In this document: one piece after another, positions 8,254 to 16,592 of the stretch
Layout: each line of letters opens with the position of its first letter
Numbering within the stretch: position 1 is the first letter of the stretch
Program-made: the position numbers and the translations under genes
Source of the DNA: Thalassospira sp. ER-Se-21-Dark
GTDB taxonomy: Bacteria; Pseudomonadota; Alphaproteobacteria; Rhodospirillales; Thalassospiraceae
Reading direction: 5' to 3'
NCBI RefSeq assembly: GCF_017922435.1
Contig: NZ_VDEZ01000001.1
Span: 1-64,000 of the forward strand
Length of the DNA: 64,000 bases
The notes under the pieces: model-generated
Seen by the model: the letters and a program-made list of their open reading frames with translations, nothing else
Database searches by the model: none
Told to the model about the DNA's origin: nothing

Positions 8254-9261
8254 ATGTCCAATCCAGAATTTCCCAAAAAGATGAAAGCCGTCGAGATCAC
8301 GAAAGACACCGACCCCCCTGCCCTTGTGCTGGGTGATGTCGCGGTGCCGGACCATGGCCGGGATGATGTCTTGGTGCGGGTTGCGGCAAGTGGGGTGAAT
8401 AGACCGGACCTGATGCAAGTTGCCGGCATGTATCCGCCCCCGCCCGGTGCGTCAGAAATCCCGGGGCTTGAATTGTCGGGCGAAATTGTTGCCGTTGGAT
8501 CAAACGTCACCGACTGGAAATGCGGGGATAAGGTTTGCGCACTGGTTACCGGCGGCGGCTACGCCCAATATGCCGCAGTACCAGCGGCGCAATGCCTGCC
8601 GGTGCCCAAAGGCATGTCCATGACCGCCGCCGCCGGCCTACCCGAAACCTTTTTCACGGTCTGGCATAACGTCTTTGACAAAGCTGATCTGAAGGCGGGG
8701 GAGACATTTCTGGTGCATGGTGGCACATCGGGGATCGGCACCACCGCCATCCAGCTTGCCAAGGCATTTGGCGCCAGGGTGATTGCCACCGCCGGAACGG
8801 ACGAAAAATGTCAGACCTGCCGTGATCTGGGGGCGGATGTTGCGATCAACTACAAGACCCAGGACTTTGTCGAAGAAGTCAAAGCCGCAACCGATGGCAA
8901 AGGCGCAGATGTTATTCTGGATATGGTCGCAGGCGACTATGTCAGTCGGAATTTCAAGGCAGCTGCCTTTGAAGCCCGCATTCTGATCATTGCCTTTTTG
9001 CGCGGACCCAAGGCGGAAACCAACTTTACCCCGCTGTTGCTCAAACGTCTGACGCTGATGGGATCAACCCTGCGTGCGCAGCCAGTTGCCAACAAAGGCG
9101 CAATTGCCAATTCGTTGCGCGAAAAAGTCTGGCCGCTTCTGGAATCCGGTCAAATCGCCCCCGTAATTTACAAGACCTTCCCGCTTGAACAGGCATCGGA
9201 GGCACATGCCACATTGAAGGGTGGCGCGCACATCGGAAAAGTGATACTGGAAGTCGACTGA
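8254..9261 (+). CDS. NAD(P)H-quinone oxidoreductase, zinc-free MDR family (PIG3-like)
   Basis: Medium-chain dehydrogenase/reductase of the quinone oxidoreductase branch, predicted to reduce quinones or other electrophilic carbonyls with NADPH in the cytosol. The GroES-like N-terminal domain contains GVNRPDLMQVAGMYPPPPG and PGLELSG. The Rossmann domain has the coenzyme motif HGGTSGIGTTAIQLAKAFGA. The structural and catalytic zinc cysteines of alcohol dehydrogenases are missing, as expected here. Length, 335 residues, is normal. It is a single gene flanked by outward and inward intergenic DNA. Confidence 0.88.
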   Translation: MSNPEFPKKMKAVEITKDTDPPALVLGDVAVPDHGRDDVLVRVAASGVNRPDLMQVAGMYPPPPGASEIPGLELSGEIVAVGSNVTDWKCGDKVCALVTGGGYAQYAAVPAAQCLPVPKGMSMTAAAGLPETFFTVWHNVFDKADLKAGETFLVHGGTSGIGTTAIQLAKAFGARVIATAGTDEKCQTCRDLGADVAINYKTQDFVEEVKAATDGKGADVILDMVAGDYVSRNFKAAAFEARILIIAFLRGPKAETNFTPLLLKRLTLMGSTLRAQPVANKGAIANSLREKVWPLLESGQIAPVIYKTFPLEQASEAHATLKGGAHIGKVILEVD

Positions 9262-9276
9262 TCGCGTATGGACGAA

Positions 9277-9299
9277 GGTCTGATAAGTTTTATCTGACC
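9277..9299. repeat. near-perfect dyad after the quinone oxidoreductase gene
   Basis: Arms GGTCTGATAA and TTATCTGACC pair in nine of ten positions around the loop GTT. No T-run follows on plus, so it is not a clear terminator. A second, looser dyad (CTGAAAGAA ... TTCTTTTCAG) follows at about 9331-9352. The rest of the 300-base gap to trcR contains only its promoter region. Confidence 0.4.
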
Positions 9300-9453
9300 G
9301 ATCCAAGGCAACATTGCTATGCTTGCGGTCCTGAAAGAAATATTCTTTTCAGAACACCGCAACAGATTGTTGCATTTACCCGCACATTGATCGAAAAGAA
9401 CGCAATTGCGGATCCGATGATGCGCAGCAACCCCCGCGGTTGACCTTGCTGCA

Positions 9454-9481
9454 TTGCCGGACCACCTAAAGAGATTATATT
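9454..9481 (+). promoter_or_regulatory. possible trcR promoter
   Basis: TTGCCG (9454-9459), 16-base spacer and TATATT (9476-9481) lie about 80 bases before the start codon. Confidence 0.35.
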
Positions 9482-9561
9482 CTGGGGCAGACATTCCCGC
9501 GCTTTTTGGGCCTTATACCCATCGCCGGTCTCCAGAGAGAAAGAAGGAAACAGGAGGAAAT

Positions 9562-10242
9562 ATGGCACAGCCCCTCATGCCCAAAGCAACCGCTGTATGG
9601 CTTATCGACAATACCGGCTTGTCGTTCCGGCAGATTGCTGCCTTTACCGAACTCCATGAGCTTGAAATTCAGGCCATTGCAGACGGCGACGTCGGCCAGG
9701 GTATTGTTGGCCTTGATCCGGTTGCCAATGGTCAGCTGACCAAAGAAGAAATCGCGCGTTGCGAAAAAGACCCGCGCGAATTCCTGAAAATGGCGAAATC
9801 CGACCTGCCGCGCCCGCGCGCGCAGTCGAAGGGTGCACGCTATACCCCGGTTTCCAAACGTCAGGACCGCCCGAATGCAATTGCATGGCTTCTCAAACAC
9901 CATCCGGAACTTTCCGATGCGCAGGTTTGCAAGCTGATCGGTACCACCAAGGACACCATTGGCAAGATCCGTGATCGTTCGCACTGGAACTCGGCCAACC
10001 TGACGCCGCGCAACCCGGTCACCATGGGCCTTTGCACCGAGCTTGACCTTGAAAAACAGGTCGTGATTGCACGTTCGAAGAACCCGGAAAAGATCGCCAA
10101 GGATGTCGAGCCGGATCCGCTGCCAGAAGAATTGCAGATCAATCCGGAACCGGATTATCCGGGCAAGAAAAAGGACGAGAAGAAAGACGAGCCGAAAACT
10201 TCCGATTACATGGAAGCGGCCGAAAACCTCTTCAAATCCTGA
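9562..10242 (+). CDS. trcR: cell cycle transcriptional regulator TrcR (DUF1013 family)
   Basis: DUF1013 protein, the family named TrcR for its role in alphaproteobacterial cell-cycle transcription; thought to act with RNA polymerase or DNA. The protein has two helix-turn-helix-like segments: TAVWLIDNTGLSFRQIAAFT near the N-terminus, and NAIAWLLKHHPELSDAQVCKLIGTTKDTIGKIRDR near residues 105-140. A Lys/Glu/Pro-rich tail follows. The open frame extends upstream, but AGGAGG at 9552-9557 and the family start MAQPLMPKAT fix the start here, giving 226 residues. A strong terminator follows, so it is a single-gene unit. Confidence 0.88.
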   Translation: MAQPLMPKATAVWLIDNTGLSFRQIAAFTELHELEIQAIADGDVGQGIVGLDPVANGQLTKEEIARCEKDPREFLKMAKSDLPRPRAQSKGARYTPVSKRQDRPNAIAWLLKHHPELSDAQVCKLIGTTKDTIGKIRDRSHWNSANLTPRNPVTMGLCTELDLEKQVVIARSKNPEKIAKDVEPDPLPEELQINPEPDYPGKKKDEKKDEPKTSDYMEAAENLFKS

Positions 10243-10251
10243 TCGAATTTC

Positions 10252-10278
10252 AAAGGCCGCCCACCGGGCGGCCTTTTT
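10252..10278 (+). terminator. intrinsic terminator of trcR
   Basis: Eleven-bp stem AAAGGCCGCCC / GGGCGGCCTTT with a three-base loop and a T-run. Confidence 0.88.
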
Positions 10279-10408
10279 CGTTGGGGTTTACGCCCTGCTT
10301 GCGTAAGGTTTGTTTCACAGTAATGCAGCGAAACGGTAACGCAACCGACATGGTCGCGACATACCATTCGCCTGCTTTTCAAATGAACAACACCGAAGAC
10401 ACGTTTCC

Positions 10409-11218
10409 ATGCAAAAACGCCCAACCGAACGCCAGGCAGGCATTGTCGAACTTGTCCGTGCTGATGGCTTTCGCACCATCGAACAACTTGCCGAACGCTT
10501 TGACGTCACCCCGCAAACCATTCGGCGCGATGTGAATGCGCTGTGCGATGAGGGCCTGCTACGCCGTCGCCACGGCGGTGTTGAACCAGCCCTTGAGCAT
10601 GAAAACATCGCCTATCGGGCGCGCAAGGTTCTGAACGTCAATGACAAGCGCAAGATCGCGGCCCTGGTAGCGCGCGAAATTCCCAACGGGGCGTCACTGT
10701 TCTTTTCGATTGGTACCACCCCGGAACTTGTCGCCAACGCGCTGTTGCAACACCGTGATCTTCGGATTTTCACCAATAACCTCAATGTCGCCTATGTCGC
10801 GGCCACCAATGACAGCTTTGAGGTGACCCTGATTGGCGGACGCCTGCGCAATCGTGACCGGGATGTCCTGGGTCCCGAGGTCGAGGCGTTCTTTAACAGC
10901 TACAAGGTTGATTACGGCATCTTTGGCGTTGGCGGGATTGATCCGGATGGCAGCCTGCTTGATTTCGATGAACAGGAAGTCCGCGCCCGATCTGCCATCC
11001 TGAAAAACGCCCGGAAATCCTATCTGGTTGCCGATCACACCAAGTTTGGCCGCAACGCCGTTGTCCGCGGCGGCTCCATCCGCGATGTCAGCGCGTTCTT
11101 CACCGATTGCCCGCCGCCGGATCATATCGCCGAAATGATCACGACGGCTGGTGTGGCGCTTCACGCGCCGGAGCCGGATGCGGATTTTCCAACCTTCTTC
11201 ATTTCTGAGGAAGATTGA
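10409..11218 (+). CDS. DeoR/GlpR family transcriptional repressor
   Basis: DNA-binding repressor that senses a phosphorylated sugar or polyol. The N-terminal DeoR-type helix-turn-helix (about 5-60) reads GFRTIEQLAERFDVTPQTIRRDVNALCDEGLLRRRHGG, the usual family signature. The C-terminal sensor domain carries FSIGTTPELVA, FTNNLNVA, LIGGRLRNRD, FGVGGID and VADHTKFGR, closest in pattern to GlpR. There is no glycerol or sugar operon beside it, so its regulon is unknown. Its last 58 bases overlap the 3' end of the convergent LysR gene, so the two transcripts are antisense at their ends. Confidence 0.88.
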   Translation: MQKRPTERQAGIVELVRADGFRTIEQLAERFDVTPQTIRRDVNALCDEGLLRRRHGGVEPALEHENIAYRARKVLNVNDKRKIAALVAREIPNGASLFFSIGTTPELVANALLQHRDLRIFTNNLNVAYVAATNDSFEVTLIGGRLRNRDRDVLGPEVEAFFNSYKVDYGIFGVGGIDPDGSLLDFDEQEVRARSAILKNARKSYLVADHTKFGRNAVVRGGSIRDVSAFFTDCPPPDHIAEMITTAGVALHAPEPDADFPTFFISEED

Positions 11219-12126
11219 CCGGTTTGCGGTTCAGTTTTGCGCCTGTCAGCGGCTGCTTTCAGGCTATTGCAGACAGCCTGTAGCCCCGGCGTTAGAGTTT
11301 TATCGCGACGCATGATGAGCGCAAGTTCGCGCACAAGTGGCGGTGACAATGGGCGGGTCTTGATGGGAAACTGGGTTCGATCTGGTCTTGCGCCCATTTC
11401 GGGCAGGATCGTCGCACCGATGCCTGCCCCGACAAGTTCCCTGATCGCCTCCACACTGCCCAGTTCCATCACCGAACGACCATTAACCTCGGATTTGCGC
11501 AACCAGTCATCGACCAATGTGCGCGTCAATCCGCCGCGTTCATAAAGCACCAGCGGCATCGCTTCCAGATCGACAGGGCGAATAACATCCCCGACATCGG
11601 CATCTGCGTGAAAGATTGCGACAAACGGATCGGTCATGATCGGCGTTACCGAAAGGCTCCGCCCACTGCATGGCATGGTCACAAGGCCGATATCGAGCTT
11701 GTTATCCTCAATCGCACGCACGATATCGCCAGCATTGCCAGTACGAACCATGATTTCGAGTTTTGGGAAGCTGCGTTGAAGCTTTTCCAGAATGGCCGGC
11801 AGGAAATAGATACAGGCTGTTGCCCCGGTGCCGATCCGCACGCGACCGGCTGCACCACTTGAAAATCCGGCCACGGCGTCCTCGGCCGCGCGCACAGATG
11901 CATCAATATCGCTGATATGGGCCAAAAGGGCCAACCCCGCCGGTGTGGCCTCGGCACGTTTGCCAACGCGTTCAATCAATTTGACACGCATGCGGGTTTC
12001 AAGCTGCCGCACCTGTTGGCTGATGGCAGGCTGACTGAGATTAAGCTTATCGGCTGCGGCAGAAAAACTTCCCAGTGCGACAACATCGGCAAAGGCATGA
12101 AGCTGATCAAGGTTAAGTGCACGCAT
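11161..12126 (-). CDS. LysR family transcriptional regulator
   Basis: The N-terminal winged helix (NLDQLHAFADVVALGSFSAAADKLNLSQPAISQQVRQLE) is a textbook LysR DNA-binding domain. The remainder is the periplasmic-binding-like co-inducer domain (about 95-300), followed by a charged tail. The start is set at the ATG at 12126, preceded by AAGGAAA; an in-frame codon at 12162 gives twelve extra residues with no binding site. It is divergent from the GNAT gene, the usual arrangement for LysR targets, so that acetyltransferase is a plausible target. The effector is unknown. Confidence 0.88.
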   Translation of the reverse strand: MRALNLDQLHAFADVVALGSFSAAADKLNLSQPAISQQVRQLETRMRVKLIERVGKRAEATPAGLALLAHISDIDASVRAAEDAVAGFSSGAAGRVRIGTGATACIYFLPAILEKLQRSFPKLEIMVRTGNAGDIVRAIEDNKLDIGLVTMPCSGRSLSVTPIMTDPFVAIFHADADVGDVIRPVDLEAMPLVLYERGGLTRTLVDDWLRKSEVNGRSVMELGSVEAIRELVGAGIGATILPEMGARPDRTQFPIKTRPLSPPLVRELALIMRRDKTLTPGLQAVCNSLKAAADRRKTEPQTGQSSSEMKKVGKSASGSGA

Positions 12127-12226
12127 ACCAAACTTTTCCTTATGCTGTGCATAATTTATCAAAGCTAAACTTATTCTTTATTTGAGCGTAATGTCAGCTC
12201 AAACATCATCATGCCGGATAAAAAAC

Positions 12227-12799
12227 ATGCCTTCGAACACCGCGACCAAAGACGTTGCCACAGCCCTGTTACCCAACATCACCATCCGCGACGCCGGACT
12301 TGAAGACATCCCGGCCATCACGGCGATTTACCGCCACCATGTTCTGCATGGCACGGCATCGTTTGAGGAAACAGCACCTGACGAGGCCGAAATTGCCAAT
12401 CGGTTCGCCGCCATTCGCGATAAAGGCCTGCCCTATCTTGTTGCCGTCCGCAGCAATACGATTGTTGGCTACTGTTACGCTGGCACCTATCGCCCGCGCA
12501 CGGCCTATCGCCATACGGTCGAAAATTCGATCTATGTGGCCCATGATTGTGTTGGCCAGGGGGTTGGCAGCCTTCTGATGGCGGCCCTGATTAAACGGTG
12601 CGAAGACGGCCCATGGCGCCAAATGGTTGCCGTGATCGGGGATAGTGCCAACAAGGCGTCGATCAGCTTGCATCAACGCCTTGGCTTTGAAATGGTCGGC
12701 ACGTTTAAAAAGGTCGGTTACAAGTTTGACCGCTGGCTAGACTCGGTCCTGATGCAACGGCCACTGGGCGACGACAGCCCGATCATTCCCAAAACTTGA
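12227..12799 (+). CDS. GNAT acetyltransferase, phosphinothricin acetyltransferase-like
   Basis: Acetyl-CoA-dependent N-acetyltransferase of the Pat/YncA branch. Recognisable segments are the substrate region ITAIYRHHVLHGTASFEETAP, the strand GYCYAGTYRPRTAYRHTVENSIYV, the acetyl-CoA loop CVGQGVGSLLMAALI, and the closing NKASISLHQRLGFEMVGTFKKVGYKFDRWLDSVLMQRPL. The family acetylates small amines such as methionine derivatives or phosphinothricin; the real substrate is not visible. I prefer the ATG at 12227. Upstream in-frame starts at 12182 and 12191 would add up to 15 residues. Divergent from the LysR gene, which may control it. Confidence 0.87.
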   Translation: MPSNTATKDVATALLPNITIRDAGLEDIPAITAIYRHHVLHGTASFEETAPDEAEIANRFAAIRDKGLPYLVAVRSNTIVGYCYAGTYRPRTAYRHTVENSIYVAHDCVGQGVGSLLMAALIKRCEDGPWRQMVAVIGDSANKASISLHQRLGFEMVGTFKKVGYKFDRWLDSVLMQRPLGDDSPIIPKT

Positions 12800-12804
12800 T
12801 CCTT

Positions 12805-12842
12805 TTAAAAAAGCACCCGCTTTTGCTTTCAAAAGCGGGTGC
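12805..12842 (-). terminator. intrinsic terminator of prpE
   Basis: Twelve-bp stem GCACCCGCTTTT / AAAAGCGGGTGC with a T-run on the minus strand. It lies beyond the prpE stop and between the two converging genes. Confidence 0.85.
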
Positions 12843-12898
12843 AAGGATGCTCCGTTAAGTTGGGAGCGGGAGTTTGCATCTGTGATGGACGGGTCTAT

Positions 12899-14794
12899 CT
12901 ATTTTGCATAACCGATTTCTTTGAGGACCTCGGCGATTTCGGGAAGGATTGCCGGATCATCGATCGTTGCCGGGGTGTTATAGCTTTCACCATCGGCGAT
13001 GGAACGCATGGTCTTGCGCAGGATCTTGCCCGATCGGGTCTTGGGCAGGCGTTCGACCACAGTTGCCTTCTTGAATGCGGCCACCGGTCCAATCTGATCG
13101 CGGACCATGGCAACGACTTCGGCCAGGATCGCGTCGTGCGGGCGGGTGACCCCGGACTTCAACACGATAAAGCCCAGCGGCAATTGCCCCTTAAGATCAT
13201 CATGCACACCAATCACAGCGCATTCGGCAACATCTGGATGGCTTGAAAGCACTTCTTCCATCCCCCCGGTCGACAGGCGATGCCCGGCAACATTGATGAT
13301 GTCGTCAGTGCGCGACATGACGTAGATGTAGCCATCTTCGTCAATAAAGCCGGCATCACCGGTGGCATAAAAGCCCGGGAATTCTTCAAGATAGGATGAC
13401 TTGAACCGGTCATCATTCTGCCAAAGGGTCGGAAGCGTCCCCGGTGGCAGCGGCAATTTGGCGGCAAGCGCGCCAATCTGACCGCGTTCAAGCGGCTTTC
13501 CCGCCTCGTCGAGAACCTGCACATCCCAACCGCAAGCCGCCACCGTCGGCGAGCCATACTTGATCGGAAGCAATTCAATTCCGCGCGGGTTGGCACAGAT
13601 CGACCAGCCAGTCTCTGTCTGCCACCAGTGGTCAATCACCGGCACACCAAGGCTGTTTTCCGCCCATTGCAGGGTATCGGGATCAGAACGTTCACCCGCC
13701 AGATACAGCGCCTCAAGGCTGCCAAGGTCGTAATTGGCCATATGCGCGGCCTTGGGATCGTCGCGTTTGATCGCACGAAACGCCGTTGGGGCGGTAAACA
13801 GCACCTTGACCTTGTGCTGGGAAATCACCCGCCAGAACGCCCCGGCATCCGGCGTTCCGACCGGTTTGCCTTCATACATCACCGTCGTGCACCCGGCCAG
13901 AAGCGGCGCGTAAACGATATAGGAATGGCCAACCACCCAGCCAACGTCAGACGCCGCCCAGTAAACATCACCGGCATCAACATCATAGATGTTCTTCATC
14001 GACCAGTTGAGGGCCACCATATGGCCGCCATTGTCGCGGACAACGCCCTTGGGCTGGCCGGTCGTGCCAGACGTATAAAGGATGTAAAGCGGATCGGTGG
14101 CATCAACCGGGACACAGTCAGACGGTGCTGCCTTCGCACATTCGACTTCCCAGTCGTAATCACGGCCATCCATCAGCAAAGCATCACTTTGCGGGCGCTG
14201 GAACAGAATGACGCTTTCGGGTTTGTGATCCGCCATGGCGATGGCTTTATCCAGCAGCGGTTTGTATTCAATCACGCGCGATCCTTCGATGCCGCAGCTT
14301 GCGGTCAGGATCAGTTTTGGTTTGGCGTCATTGATGCGGGTCGCCAATTCGTTGGACGCAAAACCGCCAAACACAACAGAATGGATCGCGCCGATCCGCG
14401 CACAGGCCAGCATCGCCATCGCGGCCTGCGGGATCATCGGCATATAGATGACCACCCGATCACCCTTGGTCACCCCGCGCGCATGCAGCGCCCCGGCAAG
14501 GCGGGCAACATCGTCGCGCAGATGGGAATAGGTGAATGTCTGGACTGTGTTGGTGACGGGGCTGTCATAGATCAGAGCTGCCTGATCCCCGCGGCCGTTT
14601 TCGATGTGACGATCCAGTGCGTTATAGCAAGTATTGACCTTGCCACCGACAAACCAGCGGTAAAACGGCGCGTTACTGTCATCAAGAACGCGATCCCATT
14701 TCTTGTACCAGGAAATGTTTCCAGCAGCTTCTGCCCAAAAGCCCTCCTTGTCGGCGATCGAACGTTCGTAGATTTCCTGATAGCGACCGGTCAT
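12899..14794 (-). CDS. prpE: propionyl-CoA synthetase
   Basis: AMP-forming acyl-CoA synthetase that activates propionate for the methylcitrate or methylmalonyl route. The opening RYQEIYERSIADKEGFWAEAA and the nucleotide motif YTSGTTGQPKGVVRDNGGH match PrpE rather than acetyl-CoA synthetase. Further motifs are the WWQTETGW core, YxTGDAGFIDEDGY, and the C-terminal acetylation-site lysine in PKTRSGKILRK. Length is 631 residues. The start at 14794 has GGGAGG with good spacing, while the frame extends 17 codons upstream. No prpBCD genes lie beside it. Confidence 0.92.
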   Translation of the reverse strand: MTGRYQEIYERSIADKEGFWAEAAGNISWYKKWDRVLDDSNAPFYRWFVGGKVNTCYNALDRHIENGRGDQAALIYDSPVTNTVQTFTYSHLRDDVARLAGALHARGVTKGDRVVIYMPMIPQAAMAMLACARIGAIHSVVFGGFASNELATRINDAKPKLILTASCGIEGSRVIEYKPLLDKAIAMADHKPESVILFQRPQSDALLMDGRDYDWEVECAKAAPSDCVPVDATDPLYILYTSGTTGQPKGVVRDNGGHMVALNWSMKNIYDVDAGDVYWAASDVGWVVGHSYIVYAPLLAGCTTVMYEGKPVGTPDAGAFWRVISQHKVKVLFTAPTAFRAIKRDDPKAAHMANYDLGSLEALYLAGERSDPDTLQWAENSLGVPVIDHWWQTETGWSICANPRGIELLPIKYGSPTVAACGWDVQVLDEAGKPLERGQIGALAAKLPLPPGTLPTLWQNDDRFKSSYLEEFPGFYATGDAGFIDEDGYIYVMSRTDDIINVAGHRLSTGGMEEVLSSHPDVAECAVIGVHDDLKGQLPLGFIVLKSGVTRPHDAILAEVVAMVRDQIGPVAAFKKATVVERLPKTRSGKILRKTMRSIADGESYNTPATIDDPAILPEIAEVLKEIGYAK

Positions 14795-14879
14795 TGGTGA
14801 AATACCCTCCCGCGGCGTTTGGTCTGGCGTCCATTTCGGACGCATGCGGAGCTATATGCTCGTAAATCGGCATCATAAT

Positions 14880-15189
14880 ACCGATTTAATTTACACATAC
14901 CCCTTAGACATTGGTAGCGCCCTGTAATCCTTGGTTTCTGCGGATTACAATTACTCAAAACAGACACGCGATTGATCCCCTCAGTCAGGGGTTTCGTATC
15001 TGTTTGCAGCGATATGATGAATGTGGGAAGTTGCCCGTGATTTTGAAGTGCAGACATAAAGTTGCCGCCTCAAGCGTGGGCGTTAAGATGAGGCGGCAAA
15101 AGCAAGAGTTAGGAAATCTTTGAGGTCGTCAAACCGTTCGCATGGGGGATCGCGTGTTCTTGATCACGCGTTTGGCCATGCCACAACGG
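14880..15189. other. intergenic region with three hairpins
   Basis: This gap between prpE and the YdcH-like gene contains TGTAATCC/GGATTACA (14923-14949), a small CCCCT/AGGGG hairpin near 14977, and an 11-bp stem TTGCCGCCTCA/TGAGGCGGCAA (15062-15099). The last may end the minus-strand YdcH-like transcript, although the T-run after it is poor. No coding region is supported. Confidence 0.45.
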
Positions 15190-15354
15190 CTAATGGGTTA
15201 TTCGGTTTATCTCGTCCTTGATTTCAAGCTTGCGGCGTTTAATGTCTGCAACAACGGAATCGTTGGGCGCCGGGCGGCGCGTCTCGAGGTGGAGTTCCTG
15301 CTCTAGTGCAGCATGTTTGGCAGTTAGAGCTTCGATATGGCTTTGAACGCTCAT
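15190..15354 (-). CDS. YdcH family (DUF465) small protein
   Basis: 54-residue helical protein of unknown function. The pattern MSVQSHIEALTAKHAALEQEL, then VADIKRRKLEIKDEINRI, matches DUF465, in which a helix-loop-helix ends in KKxKLxLKDEI. The ATG at 15354 has AAGGAG seven bases upstream, so I reject the longer frame starting at 15390. A second family member lies at 17820-18026. Confidence 0.85.
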   Translation of the reverse strand: MSVQSHIEALTAKHAALEQELHLETRRPAPNDSVVADIKRRKLEIKDEINRITH

Positions 15355-15469
15355 TCGCCTACTCCTTATATCTGACATTGCCCACAACAAGATGGTATTA
15401 ATTTCGTAACATGATTTCCAGTGTTTCGATCAGAAACGTGAACAAGAACACAGCCCGGCAAGGATTGGC

Positions 15470-16087
15470 ATGACGCAAAAAGATCGACTTATCATTGGCA
15501 TAACCGGCGCATCGGGCGTGATTTATGGCATACGTTTTTTACAGTTGCTGAAAAATACGCCAATCGAGACTCATCTGGTTCTTTCCAAAGCAGCCGAGCG
15601 CACCATCGCCTATGAGACCGATTTTAAAATCCGCGAAATCAAGGAGATGGCTGACGTTGTCCATGACAATGCCGACATCGGTGCCTCGATTGCATCCGGT
15701 TCTTTTCGCGCCCGCGGTATGATCATTGCCCCCTGCTCGATGAAGTCGCTGGCCGAGGTCGCAAGCGGAGTCGCAGATAATCTGATCGCGCGTGCCGCCG
15801 ATGTGATCCTTAAAGAGCGTAAGCGTCTTGTCCTGATGGCACGTGAAACACCGCTTCATGCCGGCCATATCCGCAACATGGCGCTGGCAACAGAAAACGG
15901 CGCGATCATTGCCCCGCCGGTCCCGGCATTCTATGCCCGGCCGCAATCACTTGATGAAATGGTGACGCAAAGCTGCGGTCGCATTCTTGATCTGTTTGAG
16001 ATTGATCTGCCCGAAACAGCCCGCTGGGGCGATACCGAGGCCGCCAATCCAATCCCGGTCACCGGCAAACCCAAAACGCGCGAATAG
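15470..16087 (+). CDS. ubiX: flavin prenyltransferase UbiX
   Basis: Makes prenylated FMN, the cofactor of the decarboxylase UbiD in ubiquinone synthesis. The FMN-binding motif IGITGASGVIYGIRFLQLL is at the N-terminus. IIAPCSMKSLAEVASGVADNLIARAADVILKERKRLVLMARETPLHAGHIRNMALATENGAIIAPPVPAFYARPQ is the highly conserved core, including the RETPL motif. Length, 205 residues, is normal. It stands alone with no ubiD nearby and converges on the TIGR02444 gene. Confidence 0.95.
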   Translation: MTQKDRLIIGITGASGVIYGIRFLQLLKNTPIETHLVLSKAAERTIAYETDFKIREIKEMADVVHDNADIGASIASGSFRARGMIIAPCSMKSLAEVASGVADNLIARAADVILKERKRLVLMARETPLHAGHIRNMALATENGAIIAPPVPAFYARPQSLDEMVTQSCGRILDLFEIDLPETARWGDTEAANPIPVTGKPKTRE

Positions 16088-16099
16088 GATAACCGGGCG

Positions 16100-16564
16100 C
16101 TAGGCAATCCCCATCATCCGGGTCAGGTCGCCAAGCGCCTTGTCACAGGCCTGCTGATCCAACGCGAACCGGTTGGGAGACAAATAGGCATGGGCGGCGG
16201 CCATCGGATCATCACTGGGCACGGCATCAACCGCGTCGCACAGGATGTGCTGTTCGATGCGTTCGGCCTGCAATTCGTCTGATTTGACCTTCTGGCGCAG
16301 TTCCTGTGCACTGGTACGCGGATCATCGCGCAGGTGTCGCCGTGTCTGGCGCAGTGGCTTGATCACGTTTTCGCGCCAGTCACGCACAGATGCCTCAAGT
16401 GCTGAAATGCTTAGCGGTGCTAGTCCCTTTTGGCCCAGAAAGAACATGAAAAGCAGCATGTTCACATCAAGGTCACAGCGTTCCTGAAGATCAAGGCACA
16501 ACTTGGCGACGCCATCGCGACCGTACATCGCGACAGTAAAGGCCCAGACTTCTTCCTGATCCAT
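16100..16564 (-). CDS. TIGR02444 family protein
   Basis: 154-residue, mostly helical protein. The opening EEVWAFTVAMYGRDGVAKLCLDLQERCDLDVNMLLFMFFLG is diagnostic of the TIGR02444 (DUF2390) family, whose function is unknown. The remaining part is charged and helical. The ATG at 16564 is used rather than a TTG six bases upstream. It follows pfkA on the same strand by 28 bases, so the two are probably co-transcribed. Confidence 0.85.
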   Translation of the reverse strand: MDQEEVWAFTVAMYGRDGVAKLCLDLQERCDLDVNMLLFMFFLGQKGLAPLSISALEASVRDWRENVIKPLRQTRRHLRDDPRTSAQELRQKVKSDELQAERIEQHILCDAVDAVPSDDPMAAAHAYLSPNRFALDQQACDKALGDLTRMMGIA

Positions 16565-16592
16565 TCCCAACCTGCTGTGCTTTTATTGGATA

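Noticed and set aside
13628..14800. 390-codon open frame opposite prpE
   Set aside because: Shadow of a highly conserved acyl-CoA synthetase.
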